Shown piece by piece: positions 1 to 6,033 of a stretch of DNA of 6,385 bases. The stretch's first letter is position 1. The number at the start of each line of letters is the position of its first letter. Under the pieces are notes generated by a model that did no database searches, had not been told where the DNA came from, and was given only the letters and a program-made list of their open reading frames with translations. Position numbers and translations under genes: made by a program. The DNA is taken from NCBI GenBank assembly GCA_018813445.1, contig JAHJBR010000154.1, forward strand, positions 1 through 6,385, read 5' to 3'. Source of the DNA: Microcaldota archaeon (GTDB taxonomy: Archaea > Micrarchaeota > Micrarchaeia > Anstonellales > Bilamarchaeaceae).

Positions 1-329
1 CCAAGCGCACGAAGCATTTTCTTCCTTTCCTCACTTGCTCCTGCACTCATAGTAAAAACAGTTCTATATCCTTTCACTGCTGCAACCATCGCAATTCCAA
101 TCCCAGTATTCCCAGAAGTAGGCTCAAGTATTATCTTATCATTACTCAATTCGCCGCTCTTCTCCGCAGCCTCAATCATCTTAACCGCAATCCTATCTTT
201 TACAGAGCCCCCAATGTTCTGGCCTTCAAGCTTTGCATAAATTTCTACTTTCTGATTTGTATTCATTTTATTTATTCGCACAAGAGCGGTATTCCCTATT
301 AATTCCAAAACATCCTTTGCAATTTTCAC
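1..329 (-). CDS. Cysteine synthase / O-phosphoserine sulfhydrylase family, N-terminal part (runs off the window)
   Basis: PLP-dependent beta-replacement enzyme that makes cysteine from an activated serine (O-acetylserine or O-phosphoserine) and sulfide. About 109 residues of the N-terminal half are present. Visible family signatures are an IGNTALVRI opening (residues 11-19), the PLP-lysine motif GGSVKDR (40-46, Schiff-base Lys44), and the substrate loop EPTSGNTGIG (69-78), followed by MVAAVKGY and a SEERKKMLRALG segment. The start is a GTG at 329, chosen because AGGTG at 340-336 lies 6 nt upstream and the family's usual N-terminus begins here; an internal ATG at residue 22 would cut off the conserved GNT motif. 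The gene lies 9 bp after the SerK-like gene, so the two are almost certainly co-transcribed, which favours O-phosphoserine as substrate. The residues that separate the two substrates lie outside the window. Family is certain; substrate is inferred. Confidence 0.93.
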   Translation of the reverse strand, partial: MKIAKDVLELIGNTALVRINKMNTNQKVEIYAKLEGQNIGGSVKDRIAVKMIEAAEKSGELSNDKIILEPTSGNTGIGIAMVAAVKGYRTVFTMSAGASEERKKMLRAL

Positions 330-335
330 ACAGAA

Positions 336-340
336 CACCT
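336..340 (-). promoter_or_regulatory. Shine-Dalgarno of the cysteine synthase gene
   Basis: AGGTG, complementary to the archaeal 16S 3' tail, sits 6 nt before the GTG start. It overlaps the TAG stop (341-339) of the upstream serK-like gene, so translation of the two genes is probably coupled. It decides the GTG start. Confidence 0.7.
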
Positions 341-749
341 ATTTATTCACTTCTCCCAGAGAATGCAAAGGAATCCTATTATTAGGTTTATTCAAAAGAT
401 GCCTGGAAGTTTTAGGAGGATAAAGATTTCCAGAAAGTCCTCTTCTTATAACATCCTCCTTGCTCACCAACATCTCCTCTCTCCAAGAAGCCACTTTCAC
501 CTCTTCACTATTATAATTAACCTTAATTGCCGGTATCCTAGAATAGCCAAGCGCCCTGAGCACATTAAATCTATGATGTCCATCAAGAATCACATTATGT
601 GCAGAATCCACAATTATTGGCACCACATATCTATTATCTGAAATCTCTTTGAGAAGCTTCTCATAATTCTCAGGATCCACTTCCTCATGCGGTCGCAATA
701 TTTCTATACTCATAACCTCATATCCGTTTTTTTCTTTTTTATTTTCCAT
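339..749 (-). CDS. serK: SerK-like free-serine kinase, ParB/Srx fold, short form
   Basis: Predicted to phosphorylate free L-serine to O-phosphoserine, as shown for SerK of Thermococcus kodakarensis, which uses ADP as donor. The 136-residue protein contains RPHEE (19-23), whose Glu22 matches the essential Glu30 of TkSerK as I recall it, then the ParB/Srx phosphate-binding signature DGHHR (56-60), an ALGYSRIPAIKVNY strand-helix region, and a C-terminal YPPKTSRH motif (110-117) like SPKTTRH in TkSerK. TkSerK is about 240 residues; here the long segment between the VKVASW region and the C-terminal motif is almost absent. The start is ATG at 749, with GTGAT 4 nt upstream, the same arrangement as lysS; an upstream TTG at 779 is unlikely. 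Co-transcription with cysteine synthase supports the role. A generic ParB-like protein is the alternative, but the C-terminal motif argues against it. Confidence 0.8.
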   Translation of the reverse strand: MENKKEKNGYEVMSIEILRPHEEVDPENYEKLLKEISDNRYVVPIIVDSAHNVILDGHHRFNVLRALGYSRIPAIKVNYNSEEVKVASWREEMLVSKEDVIRRGLSGNLYPPKTSRHLLNKPNNRIPLHSLGEVNK

Positions 750-780
750 GAATATCACATCGTTCTGATTTTTTATCAAT

Positions 781-805
781 CCCCTTAGGGGTAAAAATAA
801 AACCT
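781..805 (-). promoter_or_regulatory. Putative promoter and palindrome upstream of serK
   Basis: An A/T-rich TTTTATTTTTA at 805-795 could act as a TATA element for the serK-cysteine synthase operon. It is followed by a perfect palindrome CCCC-TTA-GGGG at 781-791, which would lie between the TATA box and the transcript start. The palindrome could be an operator or part of the leader. A second candidate box, TTGATAAAAAAT (779-768), would give an almost leaderless mRNA. I cannot choose between them from sequence alone. Confidence 0.35.
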
Positions 806-918
806 AAAACTGACTTGCAAGAATTAGACTAGTTCAACATGAGCATTTCCGAGCCAAAAAACAAAAAGCCCGCAGACCAAGTAAGTATTTGCTGTTATGC
901 ATAGTTAGTTTGGGATTC

Positions 919-934
919 AAAAAGATTAAAAAGC
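919..934 (-). terminator. Oligo-T terminator after lysS
   Basis: Read on the minus strand, two T5 tracts (932-928 and 923-919) follow the lysS stop codon by 12-28 nt. Archaeal transcription ends at such U-rich tracts without a needed hairpin. They separate lysS from the serK operon, and no other gene is evident in the 165-bp gap. Confidence 0.5.
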
Positions 935-944
935 AATGCCCAAC

Positions 945-2462
945 TCAAAGAACATCTTCTTTCACTCTTTTAACTCCTAGGGCGAATATGAATTTCCCTA
1001 ATCTTGGGCCTCTCTCTTTCCCAATAAGTGAGGTGTAAATCTCTTTAAACAACTCCGCAGGTTTCACTCCCTTCTCATTTGCAAAATTAAACACTGCATT
1101 ATGGATCGCAAGCGCATCAGCATCATCTGCAAGAGATTCAATAAATTCCTTAGCCAACCCTTCTGCTTTTTTAGGCATATACTTAAAATTAAATTCATCT
1201 GGAACCAGATCCTGTTGCACCCACTCTTCTACATAAGGTTTAATGTATTCAACTCCTTCTGCATCCCCTAGCATTTCCCCAGTCTTATTCCAATCATTAT
1301 AAATTGCATGGTACATCAATGCATCTCTGAACGGAACATTCCAATGCCTTTTTCCAGCCAACTTGTAAGCCATTGCTCTTTTTCTTGCAGCCCTATCCAA
1401 TTCACTGGGATTTTTTCCTGCAAATTCCTGGCTTTGCTCATATTCCTCAATCATCTTAACCATATTTTCTTTAGTTGGGTTGATATCCTTGTTCTCTCCC
1501 AAATCCGGACGCACAAGAATAAACGCAATCACTTCGGGGGGAAGAAGCGTCATAAGCTCAGAAGCCCCCATTCCTATTCCTTTACTCTTGGAATATTTTC
1601 TTCCTTGGAAAAGTATGAATCCATACCTATATCCCAAAGGCGGCTCTTTTTTGAACATCTCCTTGAACACTGCTTCCAGAGTATCCCTGCTTCCTCCTCT
1701 TGTGAAATGATCTACTCCTGCGCCCTCATAGCTGGTTCCAAATGCATCCATCCACATTGGCCAATGCAATCTCCAAGTAATTTTGTATTTATGATCATAA
1801 ATTGAATTTTTTCCCTTGAATCCGCATCCTTTTGTGTACCCCACATCCTTATCACACACATATTCATAATTCTCAGAATCATGCGACAATACTCTAGTGG
1901 TTGCAATCTTTCCACACTTTTCACAAATAGGCATTATTGCGCTCCACTCTCTTTTCTCCTGTTTCAAGCTTGTTCTTTCAACAATCTCCTTAGCCTGCTC
2001 CTCATTCTCCAAAAACATTTTCGCATAGCTATCCGGTTTTCCAGATGAATACACATCATTCATTCTCACTACTTCTGCATCAACCCCAAACTTTTTCATT
2101 AAATCCGTGGCATCATTCAAAAAATGATCTCCAAAGCTCTTGCTCTTTCCAGTAGGATCAGGAACAAAGCATAGTGGTTTTCCTAAGTGCGGAGCAAGCT
2201 CCTTCTCATATTCCTGCATGGAAACTGGGATAGAATCAAAAGCATCCATTATATCTGCAAAGAAATAGAATTTCGCATCCTTTCCTTTTTCAATGAGTAT
2301 CTCCCTTATCTTTCCTGGGTAAAGGAATTCGCACAATGTTCCCAAATGTGTAGGCCCGGAAGTTGTAATCCCTGCACTCACTACAAACGGTTCTTTCTTT
2401 TTTTCAATTATTTCGTCCGCAATTTGTTCTACCCAATGCTTATTCTCAGTTTTTAATTCCAT
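945..2462 (-). CDS. lysS: Lysine--tRNA ligase, class I (archaeal type)
   Basis: Charges tRNA-Lys with lysine in the cytoplasm using ATP. The 505-residue length fits archaeal class I LysRS. The class I Rossmann signatures are present: TSGPTHLGT at 34-42 (HIGH-type motif, His39) and KYSKSKG at 289-295 (KMSKS-type). A four-cysteine zinc knuckle, CEKC...C...C at Cys180, Cys183, Cys203 and Cys213, lies in the connective insertion. The C-terminal helical domain is complete and ends in a TGA. The start is the ATG at 2462, preceded 4 nt upstream by GTGAT; a GTG three codons further upstream is in fact part of that ribosome-binding site. The gene has its own promoter, diverges from the surface-protein genes, and is probably monocistronic. 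Class I LysRS replaces the class II enzyme in most euryarchaea and several DPANN groups, so it is a useful lineage marker. Confidence 0.98.
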   Translation of the reverse strand: MELKTENKHWVEQIADEIIEKKKEPFVVSAGITTSGPTHLGTLCEFLYPGKIREILIEKGKDAKFYFFADIMDAFDSIPVSMQEYEKELAPHLGKPLCFVPDPTGKSKSFGDHFLNDATDLMKKFGVDAEVVRMNDVYSSGKPDSYAKMFLENEEQAKEIVERTSLKQEKREWSAIMPICEKCGKIATTRVLSHDSENYEYVCDKDVGYTKGCGFKGKNSIYDHKYKITWRLHWPMWMDAFGTSYEGAGVDHFTRGGSRDTLEAVFKEMFKKEPPLGYRYGFILFQGRKYSKSKGIGMGASELMTLLPPEVIAFILVRPDLGENKDINPTKENMVKMIEEYEQSQEFAGKNPSELDRAARKRAMAYKLAGKRHWNVPFRDALMYHAIYNDWNKTGEMLGDAEGVEYIKPYVEEWVQQDLVPDEFNFKYMPKKAEGLAKEFIESLADDADALAIHNAVFNFANEKGVKPAELFKEIYTSLIGKERGPRLGKFIFALGVKRVKEDVL

Positions 2463-2466
2463 AAAA

Positions 2467-2507
2467 ATCACACTATATATTATGTATATTCCTTGTCTTT
2501 AAATAAA
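2467..2507 (-). promoter_or_regulatory. lysS promoter and ribosome-binding site
   Basis: On the minus strand, TTTATTTAAAG (2507-2497) is a good archaeal TATA box, about 40 nt before the start codon, which predicts a leader of roughly 14 nt. That leader contains GTGAT (2471-2467), 4 nt before the ATG. A perfect 12-bp palindrome, TATATTAATATA, lies further upstream at 2521-2532 between the two divergent promoters; its role is unknown. Confidence 0.6.
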
Positions 2508-2590
2508 CTATTTTTTACATTATATTAATATATTGGGATTCCGAGGTTGGATTTAAGCGCTAAGTGTGGGGAAAAGTGGAATTCCGCAAC

Positions 2591-2599
2591 ATTTAAATA
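2591..2599 (+). promoter_or_regulatory. TATA box for a leaderless transcript
   Basis: ATTTAAATA is centred about 26 nt before the ATG at 2621, so transcription should start at or next to the start codon. No Shine-Dalgarno is seen before that ATG, which agrees with a leaderless mRNA. Confidence 0.65.
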
Positions 2600-2620
2600 C
2601 TTGGATTGAGCAAATTATTT

Positions 2621-3283
2621 ATGGCAACCGGAATAACTCAGAGAATAAGGGAAAATATAATTGGAGTGTTCGCATTAGCCGTAATCTTCACTAGCCTTGC
2701 AGCCGCAGGGGGAATCGCATACAACATCTTTACTATCCAACCGACTGCAGTAGGAACAGTCCCCACTGATTTATTTATTACAATAAACAACGGCCAGGAT
2801 TTCTCAACTTCTCAAGATGTTAATCTTACTCTTTTCGCAAACAATGCAGAGGAATGCAGATATATGAATTCTGAAGACCCTGATTGGAATGAATGGGAAC
2901 CATACTCTTTGGAAAAGGAATGGAAATTGAATGCAGGCGATGGCCAGCACGCAGTTCTTTATCAATGCAGAAACACGGAATTGTCAAACAGCATAGGGCT
3001 TGCAATAATCACTCTTGACACTACTGCTCCAACAATTTCATACACTTCTCAATTTGACAACAGCACACTTAATTTAGAAATGGAAGTATTCGATGCAATC
3101 TCAGATCAATCAATATGCACAGTAAAATTCGGATCACAAGAAGACACAATCACAATAGAGCTTAATTCCGGAATCGGGAAAGAAAGTTATTCAACTTCAC
3201 CTGCAGGAGATTCATTCCAAATAATTTGTTATGATGAAGCAGGCAATAATGCCGAAACCCCAGTAATCCAGCTCGTGCAGTGA
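2621..3283 (+). CDS. Membrane-anchored surface protein with tandem Ig-like domains
   Basis: Unnamed envelope protein of 220 residues; no enzyme motif is visible. Residues 1-12 are polar and basic, 13-36 form one hydrophobic membrane anchor or uncleaved signal, and the rest is predicted to be outside. Domain 1 (about 51-133) has the ITINNGQ...VNLTL opening, a WNEWEPY motif (89-95), and Cys79 in ECR paired by position with Cys116 in YQC. Domain 2 (about 137-220) has Cys166 and Cys203 and ends in a YDEAGN turn. Two N-glycosylation sequons occur, at 68 and 147. The Ig-like fold is inferred from its likeness to the common SNDG-WSxWEPY-type repeats of bacterial and archaeal surface proteins. The start is ATG 2621, not the in-frame TTG at 2606, because the TATA box leaves no room for a longer leader. 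The downstream gene is a diverged paralogue. Confidence 0.85.
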   Translation: MATGITQRIRENIIGVFALAVIFTSLAAAGGIAYNIFTIQPTAVGTVPTDLFITINNGQDFSTSQDVNLTLFANNAEECRYMNSEDPDWNEWEPYSLEKEWKLNAGDGQHAVLYQCRNTELSNSIGLAIITLDTTAPTISYTSQFDNSTLNLEMEVFDAISDQSICTVKFGSQEDTITIELNSGIGKESYSTSPAGDSFQIICYDEAGNNAETPVIQLVQ

Positions 3284-3286
3284 GCT

Positions 3287-3324
3287 TTTTAAATACTAAC
3301 TTGGTTAATTCAGTGGTGCGGGTG
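3287..3324 (+). promoter_or_regulatory. Promoter and Shine-Dalgarno of the second surface-protein gene
   Basis: TTTTTAAATACT begins 3 nt after the stop codon of the preceding gene and lies about 37 nt before the ATG at 3330. GGGTG (3320-3324) sits 5 nt before the ATG. This gene therefore has its own TATA box and a short leader, unlike its leaderless paralogue upstream. Confidence 0.6.
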
Positions 3325-3329
3325 TTCTC

Positions 3330-4268
3330 ATGGCAAAAAATAATTCGTTCTTTGGAATAAATAAAGATGACGGTTTTGTTATCATTCTTGCTCTCTTTGC
3401 ACTTACTGTGATCTCAGGTATTTTTATTGCGTTCCCTCTTTCGGATTCTGAAGGAGAAATGTCAGTTTCCTATTTTTCAGCCCTAGTAAGCAATGGTAAT
3501 ATCCAGCTTAATTGGAATGCGTCTGAAGATCCAACTATTTTAGGATATAATCTTTATAGGAGCAGTGAAGATGGATCTTTAGGGGATGAGATCGCAAACC
3601 TTTCAACTTCTGAAACTACTTTTTCAGAAGAATTAGAGCCAGGCACTTATTATTATACAATTAGAGCTTTTGACAACCAATCTGATGATGGAAATGTAAA
3701 ACAATTGATGGTGGTGGTTACAGAAACCGAAGAGCCTTCAATGTCTCTTACAATAAACAATGGGGAAGAATATACAAATTCAAGAACAGTTACACTTGAA
3801 CTTTCAGCACCAGGAGCAGATGAATGCAGATTAAGGAATTCTGGAGAAGACTGGACTGATTGGGAATCCTATGATAGTGGAAAAAGATCTTGGCAGTTAA
3901 GCGAAGAGCAAGGGGAAAAAACAGTTGAATACCAATGCAAGAATGAAGATGGAGACTCTTCTGTTTCATCCTCAATTACCCTAGATAACCAACCTCCTAA
4001 ATTCTACATGCTCGCAACTCCTCAAAAACAGGAGATAACTATCAGAATAGTAGTCTTTGATGAAAATCCAAACACCTATGTTAATTGCGCGCTTGAAGTT
4101 GATGGCCAACCAGATGCAGTATTCGAAGTAGAAATATCCGAAGAAGGAAAAGGCAATTACATTCATACCTCTTCGATATCTTCTGGCTCACACCAATTTT
4201 CCGTAAACTGCTCGGATGAGTTTGGGAACGCGAAAAAGACTGGAGAATACTCAATAACTGTTAAATGA
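3330..4268 (+). CDS. Membrane-anchored surface protein with FN3-like and tandem Ig-like domains
   Basis: Unnamed envelope protein of 312 residues. A short polar N-terminus is followed by one membrane segment (15-35). Residues about 45-130 resemble fibronectin type III: IQLNWNAS, then LGYNLYRS, then GTYYYTIRAFD. Residues 137-220 and 222-312 repeat the two-domain module of the upstream gene, with LTINNGEEYTNSRTVTLELS, DWTDWESY (174-181), Cys166/Cys203, and a second pair Cys253/Cys294. The 37- and 50-residue intervals between the first three cysteines are identical in both proteins. Sequons occur at 63, 90, 116 and 293. ATG 3330 has a good Shine-Dalgarno. The likely role is a structural or adhesive cell-surface component with disulfide-stabilised, glycosylated domains; no ligand can be named. 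The next gene follows after 13 bp and is probably in the same transcript. Confidence 0.87.
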   Translation: MAKNNSFFGINKDDGFVIILALFALTVISGIFIAFPLSDSEGEMSVSYFSALVSNGNIQLNWNASEDPTILGYNLYRSSEDGSLGDEIANLSTSETTFSEELEPGTYYYTIRAFDNQSDDGNVKQLMVVVTETEEPSMSLTINNGEEYTNSRTVTLELSAPGADECRLRNSGEDWTDWESYDSGKRSWQLSEEQGEKTVEYQCKNEDGDSSVSSSITLDNQPPKFYMLATPQKQEITIRIVVFDENPNTYVNCALEVDGQPDAVFEVEISEEGKGNYIHTSSISSGSHQFSVNCSDEFGNAKKTGEYSITVK

Positions 4269-4281
4269 TGGCTTGTAGCTT

Positions 4282-4950
4282 ATGCACGCTCTTTCCAAAT
4301 CCGAGACATTTAAGATATTCTTACTTTCCATTGCAATACTTTTCCTGGTTTTTCTAGCCTCTTTCTTATTTTTCTTCACTGGGTTTAATCCAACTAATTT
4401 TCAAGAGAAACCATTGGAAAAGAACATGGATTTTCCTTTTCGTTATGGTGATTTTCTCACATATAGCGCCGAAATAGGAAACGAAACTGGAACTGTTTCT
4501 TTTGTTTTTGCACCTTTGATCCTCAACGTAAGCGAAGAAGGAGTTGTTTATGGTAATTGCACTAAAGTTGCAATGCGAGGCACAAACTACTCCACATGCA
4601 TTCATCCTGATGGTACGGATGAGGGAAGCAACATTTCTATTTTTACTCCATTCTTTTTCTTTTCCCCTTGGATGCTTGCTCTAAATGAGAATTTCACTTG
4701 GAGTTCAAATACAGTGAATTCATTATCTGGAGAAACAATTGCTGTATTCTCAGTAAATGTGATTGGGGAGGAAAATATCTTAGGAAGAGAAGCATTTATC
4801 GTGCAAACATTAAACTCTGATTTTCTGAGAAATTCAACAAGCAGGATATGGGTGGATAAAAAATTAAGAATAGTACTTAAAGCAGAAGAAGCAAATTCCA
4901 TAGTAGAACTTATTCAAGCTCCGTTTCCCTTACAACACTTAGAGGAATAA
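4282..4950 (+). CDS. Sequon-rich membrane-anchored extracellular protein of unknown family
   Basis: I do not recognise the family. The 222-residue product has a basic N-terminus, a strong hydrophobic segment (11-33) and an extracellular domain. That domain opens with FRYGDFLTYSAEIG (53-66), contains ILGREAFIVQ (166-175) and ends with a SRIWVDKKLRIVLKAE stretch (187-202). The alternating pattern suggests an all-beta fold, somewhat like the LolA/LppX type of periplasmic or extracellular beta-sheet domain, but this is only an impression. Seven N-x-S/T sequons lie at residues 67, 82, 92, 102, 117, 137 and 184, a very high density. Cys93 and Cys106 could pair. The start is ATG 4282, 13 bp after the previous stop; the ribosome-binding site is weak, so translation may be coupled. 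The last 13 codons and the stop overlap rpoK on the other strand. Confidence 0.8.
   Translation: MHALSKSETFKIFLLSIAILFLVFLASFLFFFTGFNPTNFQEKPLEKNMDFPFRYGDFLTYSAEIGNETGTVSFVFAPLILNVSEEGVVYGNCTKVAMRGTNYSTCIHPDGTDEGSNISIFTPFFFFSPWMLALNENFTWSSNTVNSLSGETIAVFSVNVIGEENILGREAFIVQTLNSDFLRNSTSRIWVDKKLRIVLKAEEANSIVELIQAPFPLQHLEE
4858..4863 (-). terminator. Possible U-rich terminator of the PH-protein/rpoK operon
   Basis: A T6 run on the minus strand about 47 nt after the rpoK stop codon. It lies inside the convergent surface-protein gene. Plausible as an archaeal terminator, but short T runs are common at this base composition. Confidence 0.25.
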
Positions 4951-5095
4951 CTTTCTTATGAAGTTCTTCTTCAGCTATAACTATGTAATTAGCCGCATCC
5001 TTTTCCACTATCTTAACTAATGGCGGTGCCCCGAAATAAAGCTGAAGAGCCCTTGCACCCACTATTCTTGCCCGTTCATATTTTGTAAGTTCCAC
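4910..5095 (-). CDS. rpoK: DNA-directed RNA polymerase subunit K (Rpo6, RPB6 homologue)
   Basis: Small core subunit that helps hold the clamp and assembly of archaeal RNA polymerase, the counterpart of eukaryotic RPB6 and bacterial omega. The 61 residues match the family's usual length of about 55-60. The signature helix KYERARIVGARALQL (5-19) is followed by the FGAPPL loop (21-26), and the C-terminus carries EEELHKKVIPLSVVRE (42-57), the expected conserved end. The start is GTG 5095, supported by GGTGAT 3 nt upstream and by family alignment of the N-terminus. The gene lies 13 bp after the PH-domain protein and is probably translated from the same mRNA. Its last 41 bp overlap the oppositely oriented surface-protein gene. 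In many archaea rpoK sits with rpoN or ribosomal genes; this setting is different. Confidence 0.95.
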   Translation of the reverse strand: MELTKYERARIVGARALQLYFGAPPLVKIVEKDAANYIVIAEEELHKKVIPLSVVRETELE

Positions 5096-5098
5096 TCA

Positions 5099-5104
5099 AT
5101 CACC
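5099..5104 (-). promoter_or_regulatory. Shine-Dalgarno of rpoK
   Basis: GGTGAT, a full match to the archaeal anti-Shine-Dalgarno core, lies 3 nt before the GTG start and directly after the stop of the PH-domain gene. It decides the GTG start and points to co-transcription. Confidence 0.7.
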
Positions 5105-5108
5105 AAAA

Positions 5109-5864
5109 TTAGGTCTTCTTACCTTTTTTACCCGGTTTTAATTCTTTCTCCGAACTCTTTTTATATCTTTCCCCTTCAGTTTCAAGAAGTGGAGCTAGCA
5201 TTTCCTGCTTTTCTGGTTTTTCCGGCTTCTCTGTTTTAACATGATCTTTTAGTGTTTTTACTTCGTTCCTCAATGATTCCAATTCAGTGAGAAGAGCACC
5301 CATATTCAGTTTTTCCTCGGATTTTTTCTCCTCTTCCTTAGGTGGTGCAGTTTGATGTGATGATGCTTTAACAGCGGCTACACAAGTAAGAATCTCATCC
5401 ACAACATCTTTGTAGTTTGCTACTCCTGGAATTACGCCTTCAGCCTCATTTGGATTAGTTCCTGCAGTCTCTATCTTAATAATCGCAAGGCCCAACGCTC
5501 TTTCTAAAATAGGGCGAGATACATTCACATTCTGTATCTTTTCAAAAGGCATCACTACTCGTTCTATTCTCAGGACTCCTCTTCTAATTATCAATTCAGT
5601 AGGCCCCATATAATAGGTGTAATTCTGAAACCTAAGCTCTATCCAAACCATATAAGGAGCAAGACCAATAAGAACAATTGCTAAGCAAAAAAATGGATAG
5701 AATTCTGAATCTATTCCCATGAATTCTTCTGGAAATGCAAGAGAAAGCACAATTGTAAGCATCAGCCATAGTACAAACGCAACGCTCAGTGCTCCAAGAG
5801 ACCAAACGACCTTAATTCTTTTATCAAGGTGCCTTATTTTCATTTCATCTATTGCTTGTGGCAT
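5109..5864 (-). CDS. bPH2-domain (YdbS/YdbT-like) membrane protein with coiled-coil, Lys-rich tail
   Basis: 251 residues. Two membrane helices (about 18-44 and 55-76) form a hairpin. A bacterial/archaeal PH-like domain of the YdbS/YdbT type (DUF304, bPH2) follows at about 80-165, with the characteristic order YYMGPTELIIRRGVL, then MPFEKIQNVNV, then ILERALGLAIIKIETAG, and IPGV near its end. Residues 188-210 (MGALLTELESLRNEV and onward) form a short predicted coiled coil, and the last 40 residues are rich in Lys, Glu and Pro. The molecular role of single-PH proteins of this type is not known; a membrane-organising or protein-binding role is usually assumed. The start is ATG 5864, with a GGGG stretch just before it and a TATA box about 33 nt upstream; ATG at residue 8 is an alternative. 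It probably forms an operon with rpoK. The extended tail is the unusual part. Confidence 0.88.
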   Translation of the reverse strand: MPQAIDEMKIRHLDKRIKVVWSLGALSVAFVLWLMLTIVLSLAFPEEFMGIDSEFYPFFCLAIVLIGLAPYMVWIELRFQNYTYYMGPTELIIRRGVLRIERVVMPFEKIQNVNVSRPILERALGLAIIKIETAGTNPNEAEGVIPGVANYKDVVDEILTCVAAVKASSHQTAPPKEEEKKSEEKLNMGALLTELESLRNEVKTLKDHVKTEKPEKPEKQEMLAPLLETEGERYKKSSEKELKPGKKGKKT

Positions 5865-5893
5865 TGTTTCCCCATTTTCATTTCTTAGCCATG

Positions 5894-5903
5894 GTTTAAA
5901 AAT
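5894..5903 (-). promoter_or_regulatory. Promoter of the PH-protein/rpoK operon
   Basis: On the minus strand, ATTTTTAAAC (5903-5894) is a TATA-like box centred about 34 nt before the ATG at 5864, which predicts a leader of only about 8-10 nt. Confidence 0.5.
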
Positions 5904-5934
5904 CGCTTGTTTGTATGCAACTAGTTACATATCT

Positions 5935-5945
5935 ATTTAAATTTT
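5935..5945 (+). promoter_or_regulatory. TATA box of the tRNA-Trp gene
   Basis: ATTTAAATTTT is centred about 37 nt before the mature tRNA 5' end. Transcription would start about 10 nt before the tRNA, leaving a short leader for RNase P. A second A/T-rich box, CCTATAAATT (5953-5962), is too close to serve this start. Confidence 0.5.
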
Positions 5946-6012
5946 CAATTCGCCTATAAATTCCTAAAACATTAGGGGTTATGGCGTAACCAGGCAGCGC
6001 GGCTGGCTCCAG

Positions 6013-6033
6013 GTCCCGGAAACGGAATAAGAA
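6013..6033 (+). other. Putative 21-nt tRNA intron (position 37/38)
   Basis: Removing these bases leaves a standard 7-nt anticodon loop. The intron forms a CCG-GAAA-CGG tetraloop hairpin (6016-6025). The expected bulge-helix-bulge is imperfect: pairing CTCC (6007-6010) with TAAG (6028-6031) gives only two sound base pairs between the two 3-nt bulges. The exact splice sites are therefore inferred from the usual 37/38 position. Confidence 0.65.

Noticed and set aside
839..904. A 21-codon ATG frame in the gap between serK and lysS
   Set aside because: No ribosome-binding site or clear promoter and no recognisable sequence; easily expected by chance.
1308..1805. Long plus-strand open frame inside lysS
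   Set aside because: It is the antisense shadow of a well-conserved synthetase gene and has no start signals or recognisable domain.
4366..4901. Minus-strand open frames inside the sequon-rich surface-protein gene
   Set aside because: They are antisense to a gene with a convincing membrane anchor and sequon pattern, and show no family features.
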